62,265 nt of DNA from JBGSUZ01 sp043770095 (GCA_043770095.1 JAYVIR010000082.1:1-62265); one strand, 5' to 3'. Positions 25,840 to 35,777 are shown, counted from the first letter of the stretch. Numbers and translations: made by a program. The notes: generated by a model from the letters alone, not told the origin.

Positions 25840-26724
25840 CTATTTGTATTCGAGTTTGTCTGTAGACACGAGCTTATTAATGAGCACCGTTGCAATCAGA
25901 CACTCTAGTACTAAAATAGTTGCAGAAGCGCAACCATAGCCAAATTCATTAACCCTAAACGCAGATCGGTAAGTCATAAAGGTCAGCGTATAAGTTGCCG
26001 TTCCAGGTCCGCCATTTGACATGATGAACATGTTTGCAAAAGCGTTAAGACCGCCCGTGACTGCTAAAATCAAACAAAAGCGAAACGACTCTGCCATAAG
26101 TGGGAGGGTAATATGAAAGTGCGCTTGAACTTTTGTTGCACCGTCAATTCTGGCGGCTTCATAATAGTGCTCGGGAATCGCTCTAATGGCTGCAAAGAGC
26201 AGGGCAAAATGATAACCTGTGTACTGCCATGCATTAACAAAAGCAATTGCCCATATAGATTTGGTCTCTGTACTGAGCCAATCTTGTCTATACGTCATTC
26301 CAAGCGATTCAAAAACTTTATTTAAAAGTCCAAATTCACCGTTATAGATAGACATCCAAAGTTGGCATACCACCGTCACAGAGAGTACCACAGGGATAAA
26401 GTAAGAAACTCTTAAGAGTTTCCTACCTTTAATGGAAGCATCCGCTACTGCAAGTGCCAGTACTGTCCCAATGCCAATTTGGTAAACCACCAAGAAAAAT
26501 GCAAAGATCAAGCCATTTTTAATCGATGTATAGAACAATTTGTCTTGGAATAGGCGTGTATAGTTATCCAAGTAAATAAACTGAGCCGCACTGAATCCAT
26601 CCCAATTAAAAAAGCTTCTATAGACCGTTTGACAGATTGGGTAAAAAACGAATAGTGTGTACAAAAGGAGTGCCGGCAATGCAAATATTGCGATTGCGAC
26701 TTTATTTCTGTAAAAACTCTTCAT
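25840..26724 (-). CDS. ABC sugar transporter permease (MalF/UgpA type)
   Basis: 294 residues with six transmembrane segments. The EAA loop reads EHYYEAARIDGATKVQAHFHITLPLM. The start FYRNKVAIAIFALPALLLYTLFVFYPI is typical of the MalF/UgpA subgroup. The start codon overlaps the stop of the binding-protein gene by one base (TAATG). It forms the membrane channel with the MalG-type partner downstream. Confidence 0.92.
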   Translation of the reverse strand: MKSFYRNKVAIAIFALPALLLYTLFVFYPICQTVYRSFFNWDGFSAAQFIYLDNYTRLFQDKLFYTSIKNGLIFAFFLVVYQIGIGTVLALAVADASIKGRKLLRVSYFIPVVLSVTVVCQLWMSIYNGEFGLLNKVFESLGMTYRQDWLSTETKSIWAIAFVNAWQYTGYHFALLFAAIRAIPEHYYEAARIDGATKVQAHFHITLPLMAESFRFCLILAVTGGLNAFANMFIMSNGGPGTATYTLTFMTYRSAFRVNEFGYGCASATILVLECLIATVLINKLVSTDKLEYK

Positions 26725-28025
26725 TATTTACTCGATTCTTCAATGACTTTATCCATATCTGCAACAAATTCATCGGCTGTATAAGTGCCTGTTAACAACC
26801 TTTGCGTGTTGTCTTCCAAAGCGGCTTTAATTTTAGGGTTGGTCATGTGCCATGCGAAACCAGTTGTTGATTTGATATTCGGAATATCTTTTGCAAGTCT
26901 ATCCATCATTGCTGGGAAGGCAACTTCTGGCTGTTTATCAACAACGGTTGCCACAAATGGATTCGCTCTCATTGTATATTTCGCTTCTGCGTATTTTATA
27001 GCCATAAATGAAGCAACTTTTGCTGCCACTTCTTTATTAGCAGTATTTGGAGAAACGCCAAGTCCGCCAAGCGAACCGCCGCCTGACCAATTTCCTTTTG
27101 CAGCTTCATATCCTGCCGCATCATAAGATGGATAGTACATCCAATCCACTTTGTCGCCTAGTTTTTCTGTAGAACCTTGGATTTCCCATTGTCCATTAAG
27201 GAACATTGCTGCTTTTCCTTCATAGAAGAGTGCTGCCGCTTGGTCATAATTGAGGTTTGTAGCCCCTTTAGGGAAAAGACCGCTGTTAACCAAGTCCACG
27301 ATTTGACCTGCTGCTTTTTTATAAGCTTCTTCTGATGCTTTGCCTTTTAACTGATCCAATTTCATAATGCCTTGTGGCTCAAGTCGTGTTGCAAAGACGT
27401 CAAACAAAGAAACACATGGCCATTTTTCTTTTGCAAATATAGACATTGGAATGACATTGTTTTCATTTAAAGTTTTAGAAACGGCTTTTAACTCTTCAAA
27501 CGTTGTCGGTACTTGAAGGTTGTATTTGGCGAAAATTTCTTTGTTGTAATAAAGAACCACGTACTCTTTTCCAGCGAATGGGAATGAGTAAATATGATTG
27601 TCTTCTGGGTGATAGAGCAGATTTTCAGAACCCGGTTGAAGCTTCGATTTAAAATCGGCTGCATATTCATCTAATTGCAAAATGTTATTTGATTTTCTGA
27701 AAATATTCATTGTGTCTACGCCAATTTGGAATATATCTGGCAAATTGCCCGTTTGAGCATATGTCTTTAATTTTTGTCCATCGTCTCTTGCCATTGGCTC
27801 AAGTTCTAGCTGTACATTTGGCATTTCTTTTTTCAAGGCCGCAACGGCATAGTCATATGGTATTTTTGTGTCATCATCTGCATAATCGACATAAATTTTA
27901 AGCTTGATTGGTTCGGTTGCTGCTGCATCTGTCGGAGTCGTTCCTGCCGCTGTTTGTTTTGCACATCCAGTCATACTCACAAGCATCGCTGCCGCTGTGA
28001 ATAAAGCAATCCATTTTTTTATCAT
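26724..28025 (-). CDS. Extracellular sugar-binding lipoprotein (CUT1 ABC transporter)
   Basis: 433 residues. A lipoprotein signal peptide ends in MLVSMTGC (Cys 21 as the lipid anchor), followed by a Thr/Ala-rich linker and a family 1 solute-binding fold: VQLELEPMARDDGQKLKTYAQTGNLPDIFQIG, then YNKEIFAKYNLQVPTTFEELK and GKAAMFLNGQWEIQG. By context the ligand is an alpha-galactoside such as melibiose or raffinose. A good ribosome site (GGGGGAACAGAA) precedes the ATG. It follows the response-regulator gene by 79 bases, a gap that may hold an extra promoter. Confidence 0.93.
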   Translation of the reverse strand: MIKKWIALFTAAAMLVSMTGCAKQTAAGTTPTDAAATEPIKLKIYVDYADDDTKIPYDYAVAALKKEMPNVQLELEPMARDDGQKLKTYAQTGNLPDIFQIGVDTMNIFRKSNNILQLDEYAADFKSKLQPGSENLLYHPEDNHIYSFPFAGKEYVVLYYNKEIFAKYNLQVPTTFEELKAVSKTLNENNVIPMSIFAKEKWPCVSLFDVFATRLEPQGIMKLDQLKGKASEEAYKKAAGQIVDLVNSGLFPKGATNLNYDQAAALFYEGKAAMFLNGQWEIQGSTEKLGDKVDWMYYPSYDAAGYEAAKGNWSGGGSLGGLGVSPNTANKEVAAKVASFMAIKYAEAKYTMRANPFVATVVDKQPEVAFPAMMDRLAKDIPNIKSTTGFAWHMTNPKIKAALEDNTQRLLTGTYTADEFVADMDKVIEESSK

Positions 28026-28104
28026 TTCTGTTCCCCCTGTAAAATTGCTAGCGAGCGGCGACTCTATCTTAAAATACTTATCAAAATAAAGCTTACTTGC
28101 CTTC

Positions 28105-28965
28105 TCACTGCCTCTTCAGTATACAAGGTTCAGAAGATTGAGATAATGGATTATCCGATGCTTTCTTGTACTTTGAGTGCATCATTTCGAACACACTTGG
28201 CGACATGCCAAAATATTTTTTAAAACACTTGCTAAAATAAGCTGGGTCTTTATAACCAACGCCGTAACCAATTTCCGAGAATTTTTGACCGCCACTCTCA
28301 ATGCGTTCTTTGGCGTTATTCATGCGAACTTGGGTGATATAGTCTGAAACCGGCATCCCCGTTTTTTTCTTGAAAACACTTCTAAAATAACTTTCGTTTA
28401 CATAAACCAATTTGCATAAATAATCTAGTGATAACGTTTCATTGCCATATTGTTCATGAATTACGGCAATCGCCTTTTCAACAATTAAATCGCTTCTGAG
28501 TGGTTTTCTGTCTGTTTGATCTATCGAAAATTGACTGCGTCCTGCCTCAATAGGCATCGTGGTTTTGAATGAGGTTTCACGCTTCGAAGCTACAAATTCT
28601 TTTTGTAGTTTCGAAATGGTGACATCAAATTCTTCATTTGAAAAAGGCTTTAGCAAATAATCCTTTACACCCAACTGAATGGCCTTCCTCGCGCAATCAA
28701 AGGTTTCTAGACCTGTCACTAGAACAACTTGCACCTGTGGAAGTTGTTCTTTGAGTTTTTCTGTAAAAGTGAGGCCATCCATAAAAGGCATATTAACATC
28801 CACTAAGACCAGATCTGGCGGCTCTATCAATGCTTTTTCCAGTGCTTCCACACCGTCTTTAGCTTCCCAGCAAACTTTGCTTTGCAATGACGCCCAATCC
28901 ATTGTCTCCATTAAATATTCTCTAAAAAGTTTCTCATCATCCACCACGGCTACTTTCAAAAGCAT
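28105..28965 (-). CDS. Response regulator with AraC-type DNA-binding domain (YesN type)
   Basis: 286 residues: receiver domain (VAVVDDEKLFREYLM, phosphoacceptor Asp in LVLVDVNMPFMDG, Lys in DYLLKPFS) and a C-terminal AraC HTH pair (LDYLCKLVYVNESYFRSVFKKKTGM; FSEIGYGVGYKDPAYFSKCFKKYFGMSP). It pairs with the YesM-type kinase encoded two genes upstream and should activate the operon when the sugar is sensed. AGGAG is only one base before the ATG, so a TTG two codons in (28959) may be the true start. Confidence 0.92.
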   Translation of the reverse strand: MLLKVAVVDDEKLFREYLMETMDWASLQSKVCWEAKDGVEALEKALIEPPDLVLVDVNMPFMDGLTFTEKLKEQLPQVQVVLVTGLETFDCARKAIQLGVKDYLLKPFSNEEFDVTISKLQKEFVASKRETSFKTTMPIEAGRSQFSIDQTDRKPLRSDLIVEKAIAVIHEQYGNETLSLDYLCKLVYVNESYFRSVFKKKTGMPVSDYITQVRMNNAKERIESGGQKFSEIGYGVGYKDPAYFSKCFKKYFGMSPSVFEMMHSKYKKASDNPLSQSSEPCILKRQ

Positions 28966-28982
28966 TCTCCTTTTAATAAGTC

Positions 28983-31217
28983 CTATACACGCTCAATTTC
29001 AAACAGCGATGCGCCAAAATCTCCAAACCACCACGTCTTTGCCGTTGGCGCTGTCCCACTATATTCAGGTTTAAGCGGTAATCCAATTGACATGAGGGCG
29101 TCTCCAGTGATCAGTACGGACTGACCCATGACACCTGCCCCAGAAATTTTATAAGTTGCACTCGCATCCAAACCGGTCATTTTGATCCGTTTATATGGTG
29201 GATTGGCTTCAGTGAGTTTTTTATAATAACCCAGTAAGCCCTTGCTCTGGTCTTTGGAAACACTCATCCAAGCTGTATAATTGCCTTCATAAGGGGAAAC
29301 GAGTCTATAAAAATCTCCAAATTGCAGCAATTCTCGATTGATTTTATAATATGCAATTTGCGCTTTAATGGCCTCAATTTCTGTATCGTCAAGTTTGGTT
29401 AAGTCTAATTCGTAACCAAGCACACCAAACATTGCTACGTCAAACCTTGTTTCCAAAGGTGTCATCCTTCCCGTCTGATGATTGGGAATCGCAGATACGT
29501 GTGCTCCCATTGCAGAGACAGGGTAAGCATAACTTGTTGCATACTGAATCAACTGGCGCTCAATCGCATCCGTGTTATCGCTCGTCCAACCTTGGGGCAT
29601 ATAATAAAGCATGCCTGGGTCAAATCTATTTCCGCCGCTGGCACAAAACTCAAATAGGACATGTGGGAAAGTCTGAACAAGATTTTCCATCAGTCGATAT
29701 AAGCCTAAAATGTACCGATGCCCTATTTCTTTTTGCTGATTTGCTGCCAGTGCCACTGAAAATAAATCTGAAAAAGTACGGTTCATATCCCATTTCACAT
29801 AATCGACTTCAGCTTCTTTAAACACCTGAGAAAGCGTCTCAAATAGATAATCGACAACTTCGCTGCGAGATAAATCTAATACAAACTGGTTTCTGCCGTG
29901 TTTAGGGACCCGGTCAAGCGTCTTAATGACCCAATCTGGATGATTTTCATAGAGCTCTGATTTAATAGAGACCATTTCAGGTTCTACCCAAAGTCCAAAA
30001 CTTAAGCCTTTTGCTTTGATTTTCTTTGACAATGTGCCAATTCCAGATGGTAACTTATCTAAATCTACAGTCCAATCGCCAAGGGAAGTGGTGTCGTCAT
30101 TTCGACCTTTAAACCAACCATCGTCCAAAACAAACAGTTCTACCCCAACAAGAGCTGCAGAGTCGGCTAGTGTCAATAATTTTTCTTCATTAAAGTCAAA
30201 ATATGTGGCCTCCCAATTGTTAACGAGAACTGGTCTTGGAAGGTGTCGCCACTTCCCTCTGGTTAAATGATTGTTCATTAAATGGTGGCTAATTTGGCTC
30301 ATGCCGTTAAACCCTTCATTTGAGTAGAAGAGTAACCACTCTGGTGTCTCAAAGGACTGTTTAGGTTCTAATTGCCAACTGAAATCAAAATCGCTGATGC
30401 CCATTTGCACTCTCAAAACGTTGTGCGGGTCGACTTCGCACTGTCCCATAAAATTGCCGCTATAGACCAAAGCAAAGCCATAGACCTCGCCAGTATGTTC
30501 CATTGCACCTTTTCTAGAAAGCATGAAAAATGGATTTTGCCAAGAACTGCTAAGCCCTTTTTTACTTTCAAGCTTTTGAATGCCTTTTCGAAGGGGCTGC
30601 TTGTCCATGCGTCTTTCTTTGATCCAATCGCCATAGAACCCAGTCATTTCAAAGCTGTCATCTGCAAAATCCATTGAGCCGGACAACGCGCGTTTTATTT
30701 GTAAAACTTCAGTGCCCAAATTTACAATTTCCGATTGTCTCGTAAGAGCGCCCGTTCCTGAAAAAACGCTGTATCTTAAAAAGACAATCAGTCCAAGAAT
30801 CTCGTCTACCAATTCAATTTCAAGCGTCTCTGCCTCGTCCTCCTCTTTTGTCCAAGTTGCTGGAAGTCCTTTAAGCACAGGTTTGCCTTTTGTAATTTTA
30901 TGGTCTTTATATTTCAAAGAACACATGCGAGAACCCCTAATGTCTTCGACAATCAGGGCAGGTTCTCTATAGTCGCCTTCTCCAAATGTCGGGTATTCCA
31001 GTCTATAGCGAGATAACGTCTCAAAGCTGTCACCCTCGTTAATAAAAACTGCATTGCCAACAGACTCACTCGGTTCTTGCAAAAGCCACTCATAATCGCT
31101 TTGATTTTGTATGGCCTTTCCATAATACAAATGCACCAAATAGCCATTTTTAACAGTCATGATGTAGCTCATCACATCATTTTTTAAATGAAAGGTTAAG
31201 TCTTTTTCAAAAATCAT
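28983..31217 (-). CDS. Alpha-galactosidase, GH36
   Basis: About 744 residues, cytosolic. GH36 hallmarks in order: LVNNWEATYFDFNEEK, FVLDDGWFKGRNDD, GLWVEPEMVS, the nucleophile Asp in VDYVKWDMNR (about residue 477) and the acid/base Asp in QGWTSDNTDAIERQ (about 547). It hydrolyses terminal alpha-1,6-galactosyl residues of melibiose, raffinose and stachyose. The ATG at 31217 is chosen, since GGAGG lies 8 bases upstream; the longer frame would overlap the kinase gene. No signal peptide, so it acts on sugar brought in by the transporter downstream. Confidence 0.95.
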   Translation of the reverse strand: MIFEKDLTFHLKNDVMSYIMTVKNGYLVHLYYGKAIQNQSDYEWLLQEPSESVGNAVFINEGDSFETLSRYRLEYPTFGEGDYREPALIVEDIRGSRMCSLKYKDHKITKGKPVLKGLPATWTKEEDEAETLEIELVDEILGLIVFLRYSVFSGTGALTRQSEIVNLGTEVLQIKRALSGSMDFADDSFEMTGFYGDWIKERRMDKQPLRKGIQKLESKKGLSSSWQNPFFMLSRKGAMEHTGEVYGFALVYSGNFMGQCEVDPHNVLRVQMGISDFDFSWQLEPKQSFETPEWLLFYSNEGFNGMSQISHHLMNNHLTRGKWRHLPRPVLVNNWEATYFDFNEEKLLTLADSAALVGVELFVLDDGWFKGRNDDTTSLGDWTVDLDKLPSGIGTLSKKIKAKGLSFGLWVEPEMVSIKSELYENHPDWVIKTLDRVPKHGRNQFVLDLSRSEVVDYLFETLSQVFKEAEVDYVKWDMNRTFSDLFSVALAANQQKEIGHRYILGLYRLMENLVQTFPHVLFEFCASGGNRFDPGMLYYMPQGWTSDNTDAIERQLIQYATSYAYPVSAMGAHVSAIPNHQTGRMTPLETRFDVAMFGVLGYELDLTKLDDTEIEAIKAQIAYYKINRELLQFGDFYRLVSPYEGNYTAWMSVSKDQSKGLLGYYKKLTEANPPYKRIKMTGLDASATYKISGAGVMGQSVLITGDALMSIGLPLKPEYSGTAPTAKTWWFGDFGASLFEIERV

Positions 31218-31246
31218 CTTTAGATCCTCCATGTTTTGCAGTTTTA

Positions 31247-33004
31247 TCAATCATTTTTTAAAGGTAAAGACACTAAAATGGAAGTCCCTTCACCTAATTC
31301 GCTGTTTATTTCAATGCCATATGGCTTTCCATAGTATAATTCGATGCGCCTGTTCACGCTGAAAAGCCCAAAATGTCTTGAATTATCACTTAGTGGCACA
31401 CTCAATATCTTTTGTATACGCTCTTTTGCAATGCCTAATCCATTATCATTGACAAGAACGCTGTAGCCCTCAGCTGTTTTAAAGGCTGCTATTTTCAAAT
31501 GTCCAAACTCGCGCTGTTCCTTTAACCCATGATAGATCGCATTCTCGACAAGTGGCTGTATGGTCATTTTAACGATGCGTTCATTTTCTAAAGCGTATGG
31601 CAAATCAATCTCATAATCAAAAACATCGGCATATCTGATTTTCTGTATGGTGAGATAGTCGATGACATTTTTTATTTCTTCTTTTAATGTAATAATTTCT
31701 GCGCCACCACTGAGTGCCACCCTGTAAAAGTCTGCCAACGCTTTCGTGGTTTGAGAAACTTGCTCCATCCGATTCATTTGCGCCAATACATAAATGGCAT
31801 CTAAGGTGTTATAAAGAAAATGTGGCTTAATTTGTGCCGAAATGAGAGCCAGTTCATAGGCGCGTTTTTGTCCTTCTTCAACATTGACTTGGAAAATCAG
31901 TTCTTGGATACGCTCTCTCATACGTTTGAAACTTCTGCTTAAAGAGCCAATTTCATCTTGACTTGCTGTGTCAATTTCTGTATCCCATTGACCGCTCTCG
32001 ACATCTAACATCGCATTTTTTAAGGCTTTGATCGGTCTGGCCAAGTGCCTTGAAAGCAGCTGAGAAACCCATATCGCGACAATTGCAACTACAATAAGAA
32101 CCGTTATGATCCAACGGCCAGTGCGCCAAACATCCGCATATATTTGACTGATAGGCGTTGCGGTAATTAATCGCCAATCCATCGTATCAAACGGTCTGCA
32201 TGTAATGAGCATTGATTCGCCCTTGTAATCCAATATTTGATTGAATTGTTTTGCCTTGCTGAGCCAAATGCCTATTTCATCTTTATTTAGACGTTTCATT
32301 CGATCGGAATCATCTGAAGAAGAAATAATCCTATTCCAACGGTCGACTATAAAATAAGTTCTTTGTTCTTTTTCTAATAAGCCTTTAAAAATTTGTGAGA
32401 AGGATGTTTCTTTAATGCTTAAAACCAAACTGCCTAAAGTATCTCCCGTCTGAATGTCAATAATTTTCTTGCCTAATGTCAAATAGATTGCGCCTGGATC
32501 TGCGACCATTAAGCTTCTAGGTTCCATTGGCAACCAAATATTAACGCCATTTGTTGCATTAATCTGTTTCATTAATTCCTCATACTTAAGCGTTTTTTTG
32601 CTAGACTCTATCCAAACGTTTGGCGAGTATATGGCCTGCGACTTTGAAATGAAAGCAATGGACTCAACTTCGGGAAACACCACAGATGCTCTGCTGATCT
32701 CACCATTAATCGCATTGAGCAAGTTTAAATAGCCATAAGGTTCATTTTGTCTTTCAATAATTGTTTTACTGAGTTGGATGGTCAGCATATTGGCACAACT
32801 ACTGCCATTTCCAATGGTTCTTTCAATCTGTCCGATGATCAGCTCTGAATTATCAGAAATGCTACGAATAGTCTGCTGCAACACTCTTTCAGAGTACAAA
32901 TAATTTACCATCCACCCAATCAGCATTAATGGGATGAGGACTAATGGCAGATAAAATGCGACAATTTTTGATTGAATCTTTAAATTACGAAAAATCCAAC
33001 GCAT
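31247..33004 (-). CDS. Sensor histidine kinase, YesM family
   Basis: 585 residues: N-terminal transmembrane segment (IVAFYLPLVLIPLMLIGWMV), a large extracellular sensor (about 40-285) of dCache type, a second transmembrane segment (ITVLIVVAIVAIWVS), a HAMP domain (LLSRHLARPIKALKNAM), the phosphoacceptor AQIKPHFLYNTLDAI and an HATPase domain (IQPLVENAIYHGLKEQ; NDNGLGI). The kinase is the first gene of the operon and is likely the sensor for extracellular sugar, signalling to the AraC-type regulator. Confidence 0.93.
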   Translation of the reverse strand: MRWIFRNLKIQSKIVAFYLPLVLIPLMLIGWMVNYLYSERVLQQTIRSISDNSELIIGQIERTIGNGSSCANMLTIQLSKTIIERQNEPYGYLNLLNAINGEISRASVVFPEVESIAFISKSQAIYSPNVWIESSKKTLKYEELMKQINATNGVNIWLPMEPRSLMVADPGAIYLTLGKKIIDIQTGDTLGSLVLSIKETSFSQIFKGLLEKEQRTYFIVDRWNRIISSSDDSDRMKRLNKDEIGIWLSKAKQFNQILDYKGESMLITCRPFDTMDWRLITATPISQIYADVWRTGRWIITVLIVVAIVAIWVSQLLSRHLARPIKALKNAMLDVESGQWDTEIDTASQDEIGSLSRSFKRMRERIQELIFQVNVEEGQKRAYELALISAQIKPHFLYNTLDAIYVLAQMNRMEQVSQTTKALADFYRVALSGGAEIITLKEEIKNVIDYLTIQKIRYADVFDYEIDLPYALENERIVKMTIQPLVENAIYHGLKEQREFGHLKIAAFKTAEGYSVLVNDNGLGIAKERIQKILSVPLSDNSRHFGLFSVNRRIELYYGKPYGIEINSELGEGTSILVSLPLKND

Positions 33005-33018
33005 GACTCACCCACTTT

Positions 33019-33064
33019 TACTAAAATTTACTTAAAATACGCTTAAATTTTACTTGAATTTTAC
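33019..33064. promoter_or_regulatory. AT-rich direct repeats before the kinase gene
   Basis: Two related blocks, aaaatttacttaaaat (33023-33038) and aaattttacttgaatttt (33045-33062), recur about two helical turns apart directly before the operon. They could be the response regulator's binding sites. Confidence 0.35.
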
Positions 33065-33105
33065 CGAATATTCAAGCGTATTCTTTGCCAATCACCTTTT
33101 TACAA

Positions 33106-33152
33106 CAAAAAAAGAGAGACATTGGCTTTTATCCAAGGTCTCTCTTTTTTAA
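33106..33152. terminator. Terminator between the kinase operon and the HD-GYP gene
   Basis: aaaaaagagagac.attgg / ccaag.gtctctctttttt stem (about 33108-33150), directly after the stop of the HD-GYP gene on the minus strand. Confidence 0.88.
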
Positions 33153-34894
33153 CTGCTTCTGCACTCTAAAATATCTTCAAGATGATTTTTGATATTAATG
33201 GTTTCATTTTCAATGCATTTTAAGAATGCATCTACAGCCATAGGATCAAACTGCGTTCCTGAATTACGGACAATCTCTTCTACGGCCTCTTCTTGAGTCA
33301 GAGTCTTTCTGTAAGTCCTAAAACTTGTTATGGCATCGAATGAATCCGCCACGGCAACAATGCGGCTGCCAATATTGATAGAATCTGCCTTAAGTCCTTC
33401 GGGGTAGCCCTTTCCATTATACTTTTCGTGGTGATGCAAAATAATATGACGCGCACTTCCTAAGAAATCTAAGTCTTGAACCATCAAGTATCCGCTTTTA
33501 GGATGTTGTTGGATGTGTTCATATTCTTCATTCGTCAGTTGTTCTGTTTTCCTAATGATATGATCAGGAATGCTTATCTTGCCGATGTCGTGCAGCGTCG
33601 CGCCAACATAGATGTCTGCAATCTCTTCATCGCTTAAACCGTAAGCTTCAGCAATTGCTTTCGAATAGAGTGCCACACGGTCACTATGCCCACCTGTATA
33701 ATGGTCTTTGGCATCTATTGCGCTTGCCAAAGTTGTGATGGTATTCATAAATTGACGTTCTTTCTCTATATAACTCAATTCCACTTTATCAAGCAACGCA
33801 TTTGTCGCATCCGCAATTGAACTTAAATCACTTCGTGAATGGATGTTTATTCGTTGTTTAAAATTACCTCGATCCGCTTGTTTAAGTACCAATATAATGT
33901 CATTAATCGGACTAAGTTCATAAACAATGCTCGCAATGATAATAAGCATCATTATAAGTCCAAATCCTACCCAAATAAAAGTCATCTTCTGGATTAATCC
34001 AGAATCCACAAAACCGGTGCTGCTCTTCATGACCTTAAAAATTACATACCATTTCTCACTCAGCATCTGAGATTGAATGGGTTTAATAATCATAAAATAC
34101 TCATCACGTTCGACAATCGTGCCTAATTTACCTGATTTTAATAGATGCGAAAACTCCGAATCAAGTTTTGGCTTTTCTAGATTTAAAGGTTTTCCAATTG
34201 AAGTCTTGTCCGTTGTTGCCACAATATTGCCATTGCTTGAAACCATCACAGCTTCACAATCCGAATATACTTTTATTTCATCTAATAGTTGGTTAAAAAA
34301 ATCAGAGACGTAAGCCACTGCTACTAGCCCTTCACCAAGCACTTGCGATTGGCTGTCTATATCGTATGCCGTTGAACCCAATATACGCTCTTTATCCCCT
34401 ACGTTATTACTTGATGGCGGATATAGTTTAAAAAGATGTCCTTTTTGACCCGTCATGTACTGCTTTACTTTTTCAGACTTGATTGGCTCATATTTAATTT
34501 CTGAATTTTCTTTATAAAAATAATCTGAAATGGTATAGTCATTTGTTTTATAAAGTACCATAACGCCACATTTATCTGAACTATTTATTAAAATTGGTTT
34601 TATGTATGTTTTAAAATTAGAGACACTATATTGATTCATCCTAATTTGATCTTTTACCACTTCACCGATCACCCTAGAGCTTTCAGCAGTGGATTCCATG
34701 AGTTGCAAACATTTCAAACTATAATAGGTGTCAAAGTAATCAGCCATTCTATCGACCTGTTGTTTTTGCGTTGAAATGATCTCATTGGAAAGAATGAACT
34801 TAAAGCAACCAAAACCGATCATACTAATGGCGATGATAATCAACGCTATTTTTTGGTATATTTTAGGACGCTTAACTTTATATTTTATATTCAT
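33149..34894 (-). CDS. Membrane sensor with dCache, HAMP and HD-GYP domains
   Basis: About 581 residues. An N-terminal transmembrane helix (IALIIIAISMIGFGCFKFI), an extracellular cache-type sensor (about 45-290), a second helix (MTFIWVGFGLIMMLIIIASIVY), a HAMP-like segment (KQADRGNFKQRI) and a C-terminal HD-GYP domain (GGHSDRVALYS, TLHDIGKISIPD, HHEKYNGKGYP, VADSFDAITSFRTYRK). It should degrade c-di-GMP in response to an external ligand. The ATG at 34894 is chosen for its GAGGTG site. Confidence 0.93.
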   Translation of the reverse strand: MNIKYKVKRPKIYQKIALIIIAISMIGFGCFKFILSNEIISTQKQQVDRMADYFDTYYSLKCLQLMESTAESSRVIGEVVKDQIRMNQYSVSNFKTYIKPILINSSDKCGVMVLYKTNDYTISDYFYKENSEIKYEPIKSEKVKQYMTGQKGHLFKLYPPSSNNVGDKERILGSTAYDIDSQSQVLGEGLVAVAYVSDFFNQLLDEIKVYSDCEAVMVSSNGNIVATTDKTSIGKPLNLEKPKLDSEFSHLLKSGKLGTIVERDEYFMIIKPIQSQMLSEKWYVIFKVMKSSTGFVDSGLIQKMTFIWVGFGLIMMLIIIASIVYELSPINDIILVLKQADRGNFKQRINIHSRSDLSSIADATNALLDKVELSYIEKERQFMNTITTLASAIDAKDHYTGGHSDRVALYSKAIAEAYGLSDEEIADIYVGATLHDIGKISIPDHIIRKTEQLTNEEYEHIQQHPKSGYLMVQDLDFLGSARHIILHHHEKYNGKGYPEGLKADSINIGSRIVAVADSFDAITSFRTYRKTLTQEEAVEEIVRNSGTQFDPMAVDAFLKCIENETINIKNHLEDILECRSS

Positions 34895-34998
34895 ACATTG
34901 CACCTCACTTACTATTTGATATTTCACCCAACATCTATTATACTTGCTATTATATTGTCAATCAAATGACAACTTTATTTTTAATTTGGAGGAATCTT

Positions 34999-35355
34999 AT
35001 GCCTGTAAGCATAGCGACAAATCATTTTTTAGCAAAAGAAGGTCTAGAAAAGAAGAACTGCGCACAAGCCATTCTTTGTGCCTTTCAAGAGGAATTTCAA
35101 ATTCCGCAGGGACTAATAGAGTCTTTCAAAGAATATGGCGGAGGAAGAGCTCCTGACGGCATATGCGGTGCTGTATACGCAGCCGAGTTCATTTTAGGAA
35201 TCGCAGGCGTTTTAGAAGATGATTCTAATGTGGTAAGCCACATCCAAAATTTAGCCGGGTCTGCAAAATGCAAAGAAATTAAATCTCATAAAAAACTCTC
35301 TTGCTTAGGTTGCGTTGAACAATGCACTTCTTACATAAGTGATGTTCTGAACTAA
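34999..35355 (+). CDS. C_GCAxxG_C_C family protein
   Basis: 118 residues with the family's pattern: NCAQAIL, then GGGRAPDGICGAVYAA (the C-G-A motif) and the C-terminal cysteines in AKCKEIKSHKKLSCLGCVEQC. The conserved cysteines suggest a metal or redox cofactor. Common in anaerobes; function not established. The ATG at 34999 has GGAGG 6 bases upstream. Divergent from the HD-GYP gene. Confidence 0.85.
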   Translation: MPVSIATNHFLAKEGLEKKNCAQAILCAFQEEFQIPQGLIESFKEYGGGRAPDGICGAVYAAEFILGIAGVLEDDSNVVSHIQNLAGSAKCKEIKSHKKLSCLGCVEQCTSYISDVLN

Positions 35356-35358
35356 GCA

Positions 35359-35417
35359 TAAAAAATCCCCAAACATCGGTTAGAACTAGATTCTAATCTA
35401 CCGTTTGGGGATTTTAG
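35359..35417. terminator. Bidirectional terminator
   Basis: aaaaatccccaaac (about 35361-35374) pairs with gtttggggatttt (35403-35415), with a second stem inside. It serves the two converging genes. Confidence 0.9.
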
Positions 35418-35450
35418 TTTATATGCCAAATGTTTAATTACAAAGATTTA

Positions 35451-35777
35451 TTAATAGTGTTGTCCATTATCATAATAAGCACTTTTAAAAAGCGGCGTGA
35501 AAATCAAAGTTGTCTCTTCATATCCATTTGCTAATATTGCTTCATGTAGCATTTGTGCGGTAAGGTCTTGAGCTTCTTGCCCACGGTCAAACCAAATGAC
35601 TTCAATTGTCGGGATGCCCTTTACTGCCTCTCCACCAAAATAGAACGCTGTTTTGATGTGCTCAAAAGTAAAATAGTCTGCTGGACAGTTCAGCGCAAAG
35701 CTGAGTGCCTCTGCTAATGGACCAGATAAGGATTTTACAATGTCTTCTTCAACTGCTCTAAATCTAAGATGTGGCAT
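35451..35777 (-). CDS. DUF1904 family protein
   Basis: 108 residues with DUF1904 features: the start PHLRFRAVEEDIVKSLS, YFTFEHIKTAFYFGG and PTIEVIWFDRGQEAQDLTA. The fold resembles tautomerase-like small enzymes, but the activity is unknown. AGGAGG lies 8 bases before the ATG at 35777; an upstream extension would overlap the transglycosylase gene. It follows that gene closely on the same strand and probably shares its transcript. Confidence 0.82.
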   Translation of the reverse strand: MPHLRFRAVEEDIVKSLSGPLAEALSFALNCPADYFTFEHIKTAFYFGGEAVKGIPTIEVIWFDRGQEAQDLTAQMLHEAILANGYEETTLIFTPLFKSAYYDNGQHY

